Below, piece after piece: positions 1-6,176 of a DNA stretch of 6,612 nucleotides. Under the pieces are notes generated by a model. That model saw only the letters and a program-made list of their open reading frames with translations. It had not been told where the DNA came from and did not search any database. Both the position numbers and the translations under genes were made by a program. The stretch is from Hyphomicrobiales bacterium (lineage in GTDB: Bacteria; Pseudomonadota; Alphaproteobacteria; Rhizobiales; Rhizobiaceae). Location: the NCBI GenBank assembly GCA_015654965.1, contig JAATGD010000411.1:1-6612 (forward strand), given 5' to 3'. Position 1 is the stretch's first letter. Each line of letters starts with the position of its first letter.

Positions 1-2172
1 GAACCCACACCTCACGTCGTGCCGGTGCTTGTTCCCATGCCTGCTGAGCGGCCTTATTCTTATATGGTGCCGGAGGGGATGAAGGTCCAGCCCGGATCGA
101 TCGTGCGCGTGCCTTTGGGGCCACGTGAAGTGCCGGGCATCGTCTGCGAAGGCGAGACGGATAGCGTCAACACATCGAAATTACGCGCTATTGCGCAAGT
201 TTTCGATTGCCCGCCGGTAGATGCTGACATGTTGCGCTTCATGCGCTGGGCGGCTGATTATACGCTTTCGCCGCCCGGAATGGTGGCGCGGATGATTTTG
301 CGCGTGCCGACCGCTTTCGATCCCGAACCATCTGTTCCGGGGCTTCGCTACAAGGGTGGTGAGCCTGAACGCATGACCGATGCGCGGGCGCGTGTATTGG
401 AATTGGTGCGTGAGGGGCTTGCATGGACGCGCTCCGGGCTTGCGCATGCTGCGGGCGTTTCGCTGACGGTTGTGGATGGGCTTAAAACGCAAGGCGTCTT
501 CGAGGACGTGATGCTGCCGCCGCCCGCTGTGGTGGCGAAACCTGATACAGAGTATGCGCGGGCGCAACTCTCCGAGGACCAGCAGGCTGCCGCCGACATA
601 CTGGCCGAATCAGTTGCGGAAGACTGCTTTTCCGTATCGCTTCTCGATGGTGTGACCGGTTCCGGTAAGACGGAGGTCTATTTCGAGGCGGTCGCCAAGG
701 CGCTCGAACAAGGCAGGCAGGTACTGATTCTCCTGCCGGAAATCGCGCTGACGCAGCAGTTTCTCGAGCGTTTTCATGAGCGATTCGGGGCAAAACCCGC
801 CGAATGGCATTCCGATCTTGCGCCGCGCACCCGTGAGCGTGTCTGGCGGCAGGTGGCGGAAGGCACGGTGCGTGTGGTGGCCGGTGCGCGTTCGGCATTG
901 TTTCTGCCGTTCCAGGAACTGGGGCTGATTGTGGTCGATGAGGAGCATGACCCGGCTTATAAGCAGGAAGACCGTGTGTTCTATAATGCCCGCGACATGG
1001 CAGTGGTGCGTGGCCATATTGGCGGCTTTCCGGTGATACTCGCGTCGGCTACGCCGTCGATTGAAAGTCAGGTCAATGCCGATCAGGGGCGTTACAAGCG
1101 TATAAAACTTTACGGGCGTTATGCGGAAGCCGCTCTTCCCGATCTTAAAACCATTGACATGCGACGTTCACCACCGCCTCCGGGACGATTTTTATCGCCT
1201 GCATTGACCGAAGAAATCGGCAAGACAGTTGCGCGCGGCGAGCAGGCGCTTTTGTTCCTCAACCGGCGTGGATATGCGCCGCTCACGCTTTGCCGCGTCT
1301 GCGGGTATCGTTTCCAATGCCCGCAATGCTCAAGCTGGCTTGTCGAACATCGTTTTCGCGGCCAGCTCATGTGCCATCAATGCGGCTATCATGAACCAAC
1401 ACCGCAGGCCTGTCCCGAATGCGGCACGCTCGATCATCTGGTGGCCTGCGGTCCCGGCGTGGAGCGGATTGCGGAAGAAGTGGCGGCTTCTTTTGTTGAT
1501 GCGCGAATCATCGTTCTGTCGTCGGATATGGCTGGCGGCGTTAAACGCCTGCGGCTGGAACTCGATGCCATTGCCAAGGGCGAAGCGGATATCGTGATCG
1601 GCACGCAATTGGTTGCCAAGGGGCATAATTTTCCTAACATGACGCTGGTTGGCGTGGTCGATGCCGATCTGGGGCTTGCCAATGGCGATCCGAGGGCTGC
1701 TGAGAGAACGTTTCAGCTGCTCAATCAGGTGACGGGGCGAGCGGGGCGAACGGGGCGTAAAAGCCTTGGCCTCATCCAGACCTATCAGCCCGATCATCCG
1801 GTGATGCGAGCTATCGTCAGCGGTGATTCGGAAGCGTTTTATGCCCGCGAAATCGAAGAGCGGGAGCGCAGCGCCCTGCCGCCTTTCGGGCGGCTCGCAG
1901 CCCTCATCATTTCTGCCGACAATCGCGGGGACGCCGAAAATCATGCGCGTGCCCTGCGACGGGCAGCACCCTCATCCGCTGATATTTCCGTGCTTGGTCC
2001 CGCGGAAGCGCCCCTTGCACTGGTGCGCGGGCGATACCGCTTCCGCATTCTCGTTCACGGAACAAAACGCGCCGATATTCAGGCTTTCATTCGTGCCGTA
2101 CTTGCTTCAGGACCGAAAGAGCGCGGCTCGATCCGTGTTCAGGTGGATATTGACCCGCAAAGCTTCCTTTGA
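1..2172 (+). CDS. priA: PriA, replication restart (primosomal) helicase, 5' end missing
   Basis: PriA is a cytoplasmic 3'-to-5' superfamily 2 DNA helicase that recognises stalled forks and D-loops and reloads the replicative helicase. The frame is open from base 1. Numbering residues from the in-frame GTG at base 19, I see a DNA-binding N-terminal part, Walker A GVTGSGKT (211-218), DEEH box (307-310), SATP motif III (343-346), motif V GTQ (528-530) and motif VI QVTGRAGR (570-577). Eight cysteines at 425, 428, 434, 437, 452, 455, 465 and 468 form the two-zinc module inserted in the helicase core, which is diagnostic for PriA. At least 723 residues are visible, close to the usual full length. 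The GTG at 19 has no ribosome binding site before it and the frame continues to the edge, so the true start is probably a few codons outside the window. No frameshift or missing motif is seen. The family assignment is secure. Confidence 0.97.
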   Translation, partial: EPTPHVVPVLVPMPAERPYSYMVPEGMKVQPGSIVRVPLGPREVPGIVCEGETDSVNTSKLRAIAQVFDCPPVDADMLRFMRWAADYTLSPPGMVARMILRVPTAFDPEPSVPGLRYKGGEPERMTDARARVLELVREGLAWTRSGLAHAAGVSLTVVDGLKTQGVFEDVMLPPPAVVAKPDTEYARAQLSEDQQAAADILAESVAEDCFSVSLLDGVTGSGKTEVYFEAVAKALEQGRQVLILLPEIALTQQFLERFHERFGAKPAEWHSDLAPRTRERVWRQVAEGTVRVVAGARSALFLPFQELGLIVVDEEHDPAYKQEDRVFYNARDMAVVRGHIGGFPVILASATPSIESQVNADQGRYKRIKLYGRYAEAALPDLKTIDMRRSPPPPGRFLSPALTEEIGKTVARGEQALLFLNRRGYAPLTLCRVCGYRFQCPQCSSWLVEHRFRGQLMCHQCGYHEPTPQACPECGTLDHLVACGPGVERIAEEVAASFVDARIIVLSSDMAGGVKRLRLELDAIAKGEADIVIGTQLVAKGHNFPNMTLVGVVDADLGLANGDPRAAERTFQLLNQVTGRAGRTGRKSLGLIQTYQPDHPVMRAIVSGDSEAFYAREIEERERSALPPFGRLAALIISADNRGDAENHARALRRAAPSSADISVLGPAEAPLALVRGRYRFRILVHGTKRADIQAFIRAVLASGPKERGSIRVQVDIDPQSFL

Positions 2173-2181
2173 GTTTCGGGG

Positions 2182-2230
2182 TTATGGAAACCGGCAAATT
2201 TTTTCGCTATAGGGCTTAAAACCATAGGAA
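2182..2230 (+). promoter_or_regulatory. Possible promoter -10 and ribosome binding site for the small membrane protein gene
   Basis: The 65-base gap after priA contains CTATAG (2207-2212), which resembles the alphaproteobacterial -10 element, preceded by an AT-rich stretch. The best -35 I can place, TTATGG at 2182-2187, has a spacer of 19 bases and is poor. AGGAA (2226-2230) lies seven bases before the ATG at 2238 and is a good ribosome binding site. The binding site is well supported and decides the start; the promoter is a guess, and read-through from priA is equally possible. Confidence 0.3.
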
Positions 2231-2237
2231 CAGATTG

Positions 2238-2627
2238 ATGGAACTGTATCTTCCTGCAACAACCGGCGAGTGGATGGCGTGGTCTTCTGCCGCGCTCACC
2301 GCTCTGGTCGGTCTCGTGATGCTGTTTGCGCCCGGCGTGACGATGAAGCTTCTGCGTTTGCAGCCGATTAACGCGCGCCCCGAGGCTTTCGCTTCCATTC
2401 GTGCGGTACTGGCTGGTCCTTATCTGGGTGTGGGCTTTGGATGTCTCATTTTTGCCCAACCGTTTCTCTGGGTCGTGCTGGGTGCCGTATGGGGATTTGC
2501 CCTGTTTGGCCGCTTCATTTCCATGATGTCGGATAGGGGCGGGACCATCTATAACTGGGTTGCCGTCATCATCGAATTTTTGCTGGCAGTGGGGCCGCTT
2601 CTCTATGCTTTTGGTTTTGTCGGTTAA
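2238..2627 (+). CDS. Small four-helix inner membrane protein of unknown function (DUF4345-like)
   Basis: This encodes 129 residues, strongly hydrophobic, with four likely membrane helices at about residues 14-31, 56-73, 76-97 and 107-127. There is no cleavable signal peptide. The ATG at 2238 is preferred over the adjacent TTG at 2235 because AGGAA sits seven bases upstream. Conserved-looking polar positions are R55 at the start of helix 2 and a GR..S...D pattern (G91, R92, S95, D99) at the end of helix 3. This layout reminds me of DUF4345-type membrane proteins. I also recall a rhizobial membrane protein family named after Agrobacterium AGROH133_08824, implicated in phage infection, but cannot confirm homology from the sequence. 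It lies between priA and the F1 operon, separated by 65 and 224 bases, so it is probably its own transcription unit. An ATP synthase assembly role (as for AtpI) is conceivable, but no AtpI motif is visible. It is a real gene by start, binding site and composition; function unknown. Confidence 0.85.
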   Translation: MELYLPATTGEWMAWSSAALTALVGLVMLFAPGVTMKLLRLQPINARPEAFASIRAVLAGPYLGVGFGCLIFAQPFLWVVLGAVWGFALFGRFISMMSDRGGTIYNWVAVIIEFLLAVGPLLYAFGFVG

Positions 2628-2676
2628 GCATGTGGGTTTTTAAATCGAAAAAGGCGGGCAAACTTACACAAAAGTC

Positions 2677-2701
2677 CGGGATTCGCGTGTTGCGAGTCCT
2701 G
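2677..2701 (+). other. Imperfect hairpin in the atp leader region
   Basis: Bases 2677-2686 can pair with 2692-2701 around a five-base loop (GTGTT). As RNA all ten positions pair, with two G-U wobbles. No T-run follows, so it is not a typical rho-independent terminator. It may be a weak terminator for the preceding gene, a leader structure, or chance. Confidence 0.35.
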
Positions 2702-2703
2702 TT

Positions 2704-2718
2704 CGTCTATGCTAGACG
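2704..2718. promoter_or_regulatory. Perfect inverted repeat overlapping a possible -10 element
   Basis: CGTCTA (2704-2709) and TAGACG (2713-2718) are exact inverted repeats separated by TGC. The centre contains TATGCTA, the best -10-like string in the region. A dimeric regulator binding here would cover a promoter, but no known operator consensus is recognised and the arms are short. Confidence 0.25.
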
Positions 2719-2851
2719 GCAATCACATTTCGGTGTTGGCGCGCTCGCGTGTCAGGGGTTTTCCGGAAAGATTCAATAAAATCATCGGCTTGGTTTCCTG
2801 AGCGAAATTAGGGTCCAAAAGGATGGTTTCAACGTAGAGAGCAGGTTGTTC

Positions 2852-3412
2852 GTGGCTGAAACGTCTTCGCTCATTTCAGGTGTCGCCCAGCGTTACGCCG
2901 GATCGCTTTTCGAGCTGGCGCTCGATACGAAATCCGTTGCCGCTGTGGAAAAAGATCTTGGCCGTTTCGAGGCCCTTCTCAACGGAAGCGAAGATCTCAA
3001 GCGTTTAATTTCCAGTCCGGTCTTCTCTGCGGAAGATCAGCTGCACGCCATTGGCGCGATTGCCGACAAGGCGGGCATTACGGGGCTGGTTGGTAATTTC
3101 CTGCGCGTGGTTGCGCGCAACCGGCGTCTTTTCGCGGTGCCGGGCATCATTGCCGCTTTCCGCCAGATTGCAGCCGAGCATCGCGGTGAGATTTCCGCCG
3201 ATGTGGTTTCGGCGCATGCGCTCACGAGTGCGCAGCAAAACGAATTGAAGGCGACGCTCAAGAGTGTTGCCGGCAAGGACGTGACGATCAACGTCACCGT
3301 CGATCCATCGATCCTCGGTGGTCTTATCGTCAAAATGGGTTCGCGTCAGATCGACACGTCCCTTCGCACAAAACTTTCTTCTCTCAAGCTTGCACTGAAA
3401 GAGGTCGGCTGA
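2852..3412 (+). CDS. atpH: ATP synthase F1 subunit delta
   Basis: The delta subunit is the F1 component that binds the top of the alpha/beta hexamer and anchors it to the peripheral b-subunit stalk; it is soluble and works at the inner membrane. The product is 186 residues from the GTG at 2852 and starts MAETSSL, as I remember for Brucella AtpH. An in-frame TTG at 2846 would add two residues, but TTG is rarer and the GCAGG at 2841-2845 is better spaced for GTG. The N-terminal six-helix domain (about 1-110) contains VAQRYAGSLFELAL, typical of the family. The C-terminal domain holds the delta/OSCP signature VTVDPSILGGLIVKMGSR, with the glycine pair at 156-157. It is the first gene of the F1 cluster, and its TGA shares one base with the atpA ATG, indicating translational coupling. 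Length and motifs are normal. Confidence 0.96.
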   Translation: MAETSSLISGVAQRYAGSLFELALDTKSVAAVEKDLGRFEALLNGSEDLKRLISSPVFSAEDQLHAIGAIADKAGITGLVGNFLRVVARNRRLFAVPGIIAAFRQIAAEHRGEISADVVSAHALTSAQQNELKATLKSVAGKDVTINVTVDPSILGGLIVKMGSRQIDTSLRTKLSSLKLALKEVG

Positions 3413-3414
3413 TG
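3397..3414 (+). promoter_or_regulatory. atpA ribosome binding site and TGATG stop/start overlap
   Basis: The atpH stop (TGA, 3410-3412) and atpA start (ATG, 3412-3414) share one base. The ribosome binding site AAAGAGG (3398-3404) lies inside the last codons of atpH, seven bases before the ATG. Ribosomes finishing delta can restart directly on alpha, yet the good binding site also allows independent loading, which fits the need for three alpha per delta. Confidence 0.8.
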
Positions 3415-4941
3415 GACATCCGCGCCGCGGAAATTTCCGCTATCCTGAAAGAGCAAATCAAGAACTTCGGCAAGGAGGCTGAGGTCTCCGAAGTTGGTCA
3501 GGTTCTGTCCGTTGGCGACGGTATCGCCCGCGTTTATGGTCTGGACAATGTTCAGGCTGGCGAAATGGTCGAATTCCCCGGTGGCATTCGCGGCATGGCG
3601 CTGAACCTTGAAAACGACAATGTCGGCGTCGTTATCTTCGGTGCCGACCGTGACATCAAGGAAGGCGATGTCGTCAAGCGTACCGGCGCGATCGTTGACG
3701 TTCCTGTCGGTCCGGGTCTTCTGGGCCGCGTCGTTGACGCGCTGGGCAATCCGATCGACGGCAAGGGTCCGATCAAGGCAACCGAGCGTCGCCGCGTCGA
3801 TGTGAAGGCTCCGGGCATCATTCCGCGCAAGTCGGTTCATGAGCCGATGTCGACCGGCCTCAAGGCTGTTGACGCCCTGATCCCGGTTGGTCGCGGCCAG
3901 CGCGAACTGGTCATCGGTGACCGTCAGACCGGCAAGACCGCCATCATTCTCGATACCTTCCTCAACCAGAAGCCGATCCACGATAACGGCCCCGACAAGG
4001 AAAAGCTTTTCTGCGTCTATGTCGCTATCGGCCAGAAGCGCTCGACGGTTGCGCAGTTCGTCAAGGTTCTCGAAGAACGTGGCGCTCTCGAATATTCCGT
4101 TGTGGTCGCGGCAACCGCTTCCGATCCGGCCCCGATGCAGTATCTCGCGCCATTCGCAGGCTGCGCCATCGGTGAATATTTCCGTGACAATGGCCAGCAT
4201 GCGCTGATCGGTTATGACGATCTTTCCAAGCAGGCTGTTGCTTATCGTCAGATGTCGCTTTTGCTTCGCCGCCCTCCGGGCCGTGAAGCTTATCCGGGCG
4301 ACGTTTTCTATCTGCATTCCCGCCTTCTCGAACGCGCTGCAAAGCTCAGCGACGACAAGGGCGCGGGTTCGCTGACCGCTCTTCCGGTCATTGAAACGCA
4401 GGGCAACGACGTTTCCGCCTTCATTCCGACCAATGTGATTTCGATCACCGATGGCCAGATCTTCCTCGAAACCAACCTGTTCTATCAGGGCATTCGTCCT
4501 GCTGTGAACGTCGGTCTGTCGGTTTCCCGCGTTGGTTCCGCCGCTCAGATCAAAGCCATGAAGCAGGTTGCAGGCTCGATCAAGGGCGAACTCGCCCAGT
4601 ATCGTGAAATGGCAGCTTTCGCCCAGTTCGGTTCCGACCTTGATGCCTCGACGCAGCGTTTGCTCAATCGTGGCGCGCGCCTGACCGAGCTGCTTAAGCA
4701 GCCGCAGGTCTCGCCGCTCAAGACGGAAGAACAGGTTGCGGTGATCTTTGCTGGTGTGAATGGTTATCTCGACAAGCTGGCCGTCAATCAGGTTAGCAAG
4801 TTTGAAGAAGGTCTTCTCGCTTCGCTGCGCAACGAGCACAAGGATGTGCTGGATGCGATCCGTGACGAGAAAGCCATCAGCGATGATATCAAGGGCAAGC
4901 TCAAGGCAGCGATCGACGCTTTCGCCAAGTCCTTTGCCTGA
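3412..4941 (+). CDS. atpA: ATP synthase F1 subunit alpha
   Basis: Alpha is the non-catalytic nucleotide-binding subunit; three copies alternate with three beta subunits in the F1 head and supply residues to each catalytic site. The 509-residue product has the usual three parts: an N-terminal beta barrel (about 25-95), the RecA-like nucleotide domain (about 95-380) and a C-terminal helical domain. Walker A is GDRQTGKT at 169-176. The Walker B region contains LIGYDD with D269 and D270. The alpha signature around PPGREAYPGDVFYLHSR is intact. The conserved arginine that reaches the catalytic site is R373 in SVSRVGSAAQ. The length is that of typical alphaproteobacterial AtpA, with nothing missing. 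Start choice is fixed by the TGATG junction with atpH. Next comes a 73-base gap holding a hairpin repeat, then atpG. Codon choice looks biased toward C/G-ending codons, as expected for a highly expressed gene. Confidence 0.99.
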   Translation: MDIRAAEISAILKEQIKNFGKEAEVSEVGQVLSVGDGIARVYGLDNVQAGEMVEFPGGIRGMALNLENDNVGVVIFGADRDIKEGDVVKRTGAIVDVPVGPGLLGRVVDALGNPIDGKGPIKATERRRVDVKAPGIIPRKSVHEPMSTGLKAVDALIPVGRGQRELVIGDRQTGKTAIILDTFLNQKPIHDNGPDKEKLFCVYVAIGQKRSTVAQFVKVLEERGALEYSVVVAATASDPAPMQYLAPFAGCAIGEYFRDNGQHALIGYDDLSKQAVAYRQMSLLLRRPPGREAYPGDVFYLHSRLLERAAKLSDDKGAGSLTALPVIETQGNDVSAFIPTNVISITDGQIFLETNLFYQGIRPAVNVGLSVSRVGSAAQIKAMKQVAGSIKGELAQYREMAAFAQFGSDLDASTQRLLNRGARLTELLKQPQVSPLKTEEQVAVIFAGVNGYLDKLAVNQVSKFEEGLLASLRNEHKDVLDAIRDEKAISDDIKGKLKAAIDAFAKSFA

Positions 4942-4952
4942 TTTGTGTTAAG

Positions 4953-4997
4953 CCGCATGATTTTATCCGAAAAGTCTGCAACTTTTCGGAATCATGC
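4953..4997. repeat. Palindromic repeat, copy 1, between atpA and atpG
   Basis: This 45-base element fills most of the 73-base gap. Outer arms GCATGAT (4955-4961) and ATCATGC (4991-4997) pair, a four-base bulge (4962-4965) follows on the left side, then a perfect 10-bp stem TCCGAAAAGT / ACTTTTCGGA (4966-4975 with 4981-4990) closes a CTGCA loop. It is 40/45 identical to the element at 5906-5950. No T-run follows, so it is not a standard terminator. I recall short palindromes of this kind (GCATGAT arms with CCGAAAA stems) as abundant intergenic repeats in Brucella and rhizobia; that is memory, not a search. It ends 17 bases before the atpG ATG and does not mask the start itself. Confidence 0.85.
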
Positions 4998-5014
4998 TTA
5001 GACGAGATGAACGG

Positions 5015-5893
5015 ATGCCTTCACTAAAGGATCTGAGAAACCGTATCGCCTCGGTCAAGGCGACGCAGAAAATCACCCGGGCGATGCAGATGGTCGCGGC
5101 GGCAAAGCTTCGTCGTGCCCAGGAAGCAGCGGAGGCCGCACGGCCTTATTCGCAGCGTATGGGTGCCGTTCTCGCCAATATCGCGCAGAACGTTTCGGGT
5201 GAAGATGCGCCAGCATTGATGGCTGGTACGGGTAAGGACGATGTGCATCTGCTCGTCGTCTGCACCGCGGAGCGTGGTCTTTGCGGTGGCTTTAATTCAC
5301 AGATCGCGCGGCTGGCGCGCGATCATGCCCGTAAGCTTCTTTCCGAAGGCAAGACGGTCAAGATCATCACGGTTGGCAAGAAGGGCGCGGATATTCTGCG
5401 TCGTGAATTTGCCTCCCTGATCATCGATCATGTCAACCTGCGTGAAGTGAAGCAGCTGGCTTTCGTGCACGCCGACCAGATTGGCCAGAAGGTGATCGGG
5501 CTGTTTGAAGAGGGTGCATTCGACGTTTGCACGCTGTTCTATTCCGAGTTCAAATCGGTGATTGCACAGATCCCGACCGCCCAGCAGCTTATTCCGGCAT
5601 CCGCTGGTGATAGTGCGCAGGCTGAGACGGCAGGTGACGCGATCTATGAATATGAACCTGATCCTGCGGCGATCCTGAGCACGCTGATCCCGCGCAATAT
5701 CTCGGTGCAGATTTTCCGCGCATTGCTGGAAAATGTTGCCGGTGAAATGGGCGCGAAGATGAGTGCGATGGATAATGCGACGCGCAATGCGGGCGACATG
5801 ATCAACAAATTGTCGATCACGTATAACCGTCAGCGTCAGGCGCAGATCACCAAGGAACTGATCGAAATTATTTCGGGCGCGGAAGCGCTCTAA
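5015..5893 (+). CDS. atpG: ATP synthase F1 subunit gamma
   Basis: Gamma is the central rotor shaft: its paired N- and C-terminal helices turn inside the alpha/beta hexamer and its globular part contacts epsilon and the c-ring. The product is 292 residues from the ATG at 5015 (MPSLKDLRNRIASVK), matching the family's start. An upstream in-frame ATG at 4994 would add seven residues but lies inside the hairpin repeat and has no binding site. Visible features are the N-terminal coiled-coil helix (about 3-55), the ERGLCGGFN core motif (86-94), and the C-terminal helix ending with the gamma signature ITKELIEIISGAEA (278-291). The ribosome binding site before 5015 is weak (GACGAGA, 5001-5007), in contrast to the strong one before atpD, which fits one gamma per three beta. 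The gene is intact and flanked on both sides by copies of the same palindromic repeat. Confidence 0.98.
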   Translation: MPSLKDLRNRIASVKATQKITRAMQMVAAAKLRRAQEAAEAARPYSQRMGAVLANIAQNVSGEDAPALMAGTGKDDVHLLVVCTAERGLCGGFNSQIARLARDHARKLLSEGKTVKIITVGKKGADILRREFASLIIDHVNLREVKQLAFVHADQIGQKVIGLFEEGAFDVCTLFYSEFKSVIAQIPTAQQLIPASAGDSAQAETAGDAIYEYEPDPAAILSTLIPRNISVQIFRALLENVAGEMGAKMSAMDNATRNAGDMINKLSITYNRQRQAQITKELIEIISGAEAL

Positions 5894-5905
5894 AGTTTGG
5901 TTTTA

Positions 5906-5950
5906 CCGCATGATCGTCTCTGAAAAGTCTGCAACTTTTCGGACTCATGC
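5906..5950. repeat. Palindromic repeat, copy 2, between atpG and atpD
   Basis: This is the second copy of the 45-base element and lies in the 76-base atpG-atpD gap. Outer arms GCATGA (5908-5913) and TCATGC (5945-5950) pair. The inner stem TCTGAAAAGT / ACTTTTCGGA (5919-5928 with 5934-5943) closes the same CTGCA loop. Of the five differences from copy 1, three fall in the left bulge, one (C to T at 5921) keeps pairing as a U-G wobble, and one (5944) removes a single pair at the end of the outer stem. The pattern favours a structure that is kept as RNA. The element ends 19 bases before the atpD ATG, with its strong binding site in between left free. Confidence 0.85.
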
Positions 5951-5954
5951 TAAC

Positions 5955-5972
5955 GGAAGGTAAGGATCGATG
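5955..5972 (+). promoter_or_regulatory. Strong ribosome binding site and start of atpD
   Basis: GGAAGG (5955-5960) and AAGGA (5962-5966) precede the ATG at 5970 with spacings of nine and three bases. Together they form a purine-rich site much better than the one before atpG. This site fixes the start at 5970, so the Ala/Lys-rich tail is part of the protein and not a mis-called extension. Confidence 0.75.
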
Positions 5973-6176
5973 GCAAAAGCAGCGACCCCGAAAACGACCG
6001 CCGCGGCCGAGGCAAAGCCGAAAGCCGCAGCACCAGCCAAAAAACCGGCGGCACCGAAAGCGGCTGTGGCTGAAAAGGCTCCGGCTTCCAAGGCTACAAA
6101 GCCGGCAGCAGCCAAGCCTGCCGCAGCCAAGGCAGCGGCCCCCAAGACCGCTGGAACCAAGGTTGCTGCTGCGACC
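5970..6176 (+). other. Low-complexity Ala/Lys/Pro tail of AtpD
   Basis: Residues 1-69 of AtpD contain 32 Ala, 14 Lys and 9 Pro but only two acidic residues (E14, E35), for a net charge near +12. There is no hydrophobic stretch, so it is neither a signal peptide nor a membrane segment; it should be disordered, like a histone H1 tail. AAAK-type units recur, and at DNA level GCAGCCAAG occurs at 6108-6116 and again at 6123-6131, suggesting growth by slippage of short repeats. The tail ends exactly where the conserved beta barrel begins. Confidence 0.85.

Larger units (their letters stand above)
2628..2851 (+). promoter_or_regulatory. Non-coding region upstream of the F1 ATP synthase operon
   Basis: These 224 bases hold no convincing gene on either strand and probably contain the atp operon promoter and 5' leader. 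The visible structure consists of a 10-bp imperfect hairpin (2677-2701), a perfect 6+3+6 inverted repeat (2704-2718) whose centre TATGCTA resembles a -10 element, and the perfect 10-base palindrome TTTCCGGAAA (2760-2769). No -35 element with acceptable spacing accompanies TATGCTA: TTGCGA at 2690-2695 is 12 bases away and TTCGCG at 2682-2687 is 20 away. No clear rho-independent terminator for the upstream gene is seen; the T-run at 2637-2641 lacks a GC-rich stem. That a promoter lies here is an inference from the gap and the start of a highly expressed operon. Confidence 0.5.

Noticed and set aside
1330..1944. A 204-codon - strand open frame opposite priA
   Set aside because: It overlaps the conserved helicase motifs of PriA entirely, and its translation looks like low-information shadow sequence.
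2637..2655. T-run and A-run after the small membrane protein gene as a terminator
   Set aside because: The only pairing is a short A-T stem with no GC-rich part, too weak to call.
2823..2837. A four-codon leader frame (ATG to TAG, MVST) just before atpH
   Set aside because: A possible AGGG binding site lies nine bases upstream and the stop touches the atpH binding site, but such tiny frames are common by chance and nothing else supports translation.
3346..4839. A 497-codon open frame on the - strand opposite atpA
   Set aside because: It is a shadow of the strongly biased codon use of atpA. The translation has no recognisable domain, and the opposite strand is unmistakably the alpha subunit.
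4953..4997. Rho-independent terminator between atpA and atpG
   Set aside because: The stem is strong but no T-run follows on the + strand, and termination here would cut off the essential gamma and beta genes.
4994..5014. An upstream ATG extending atpG by seven residues
   Set aside because: It lies inside the right arm of the palindromic repeat, lacks a binding site, and the extra residues are absent from the family's usual start.
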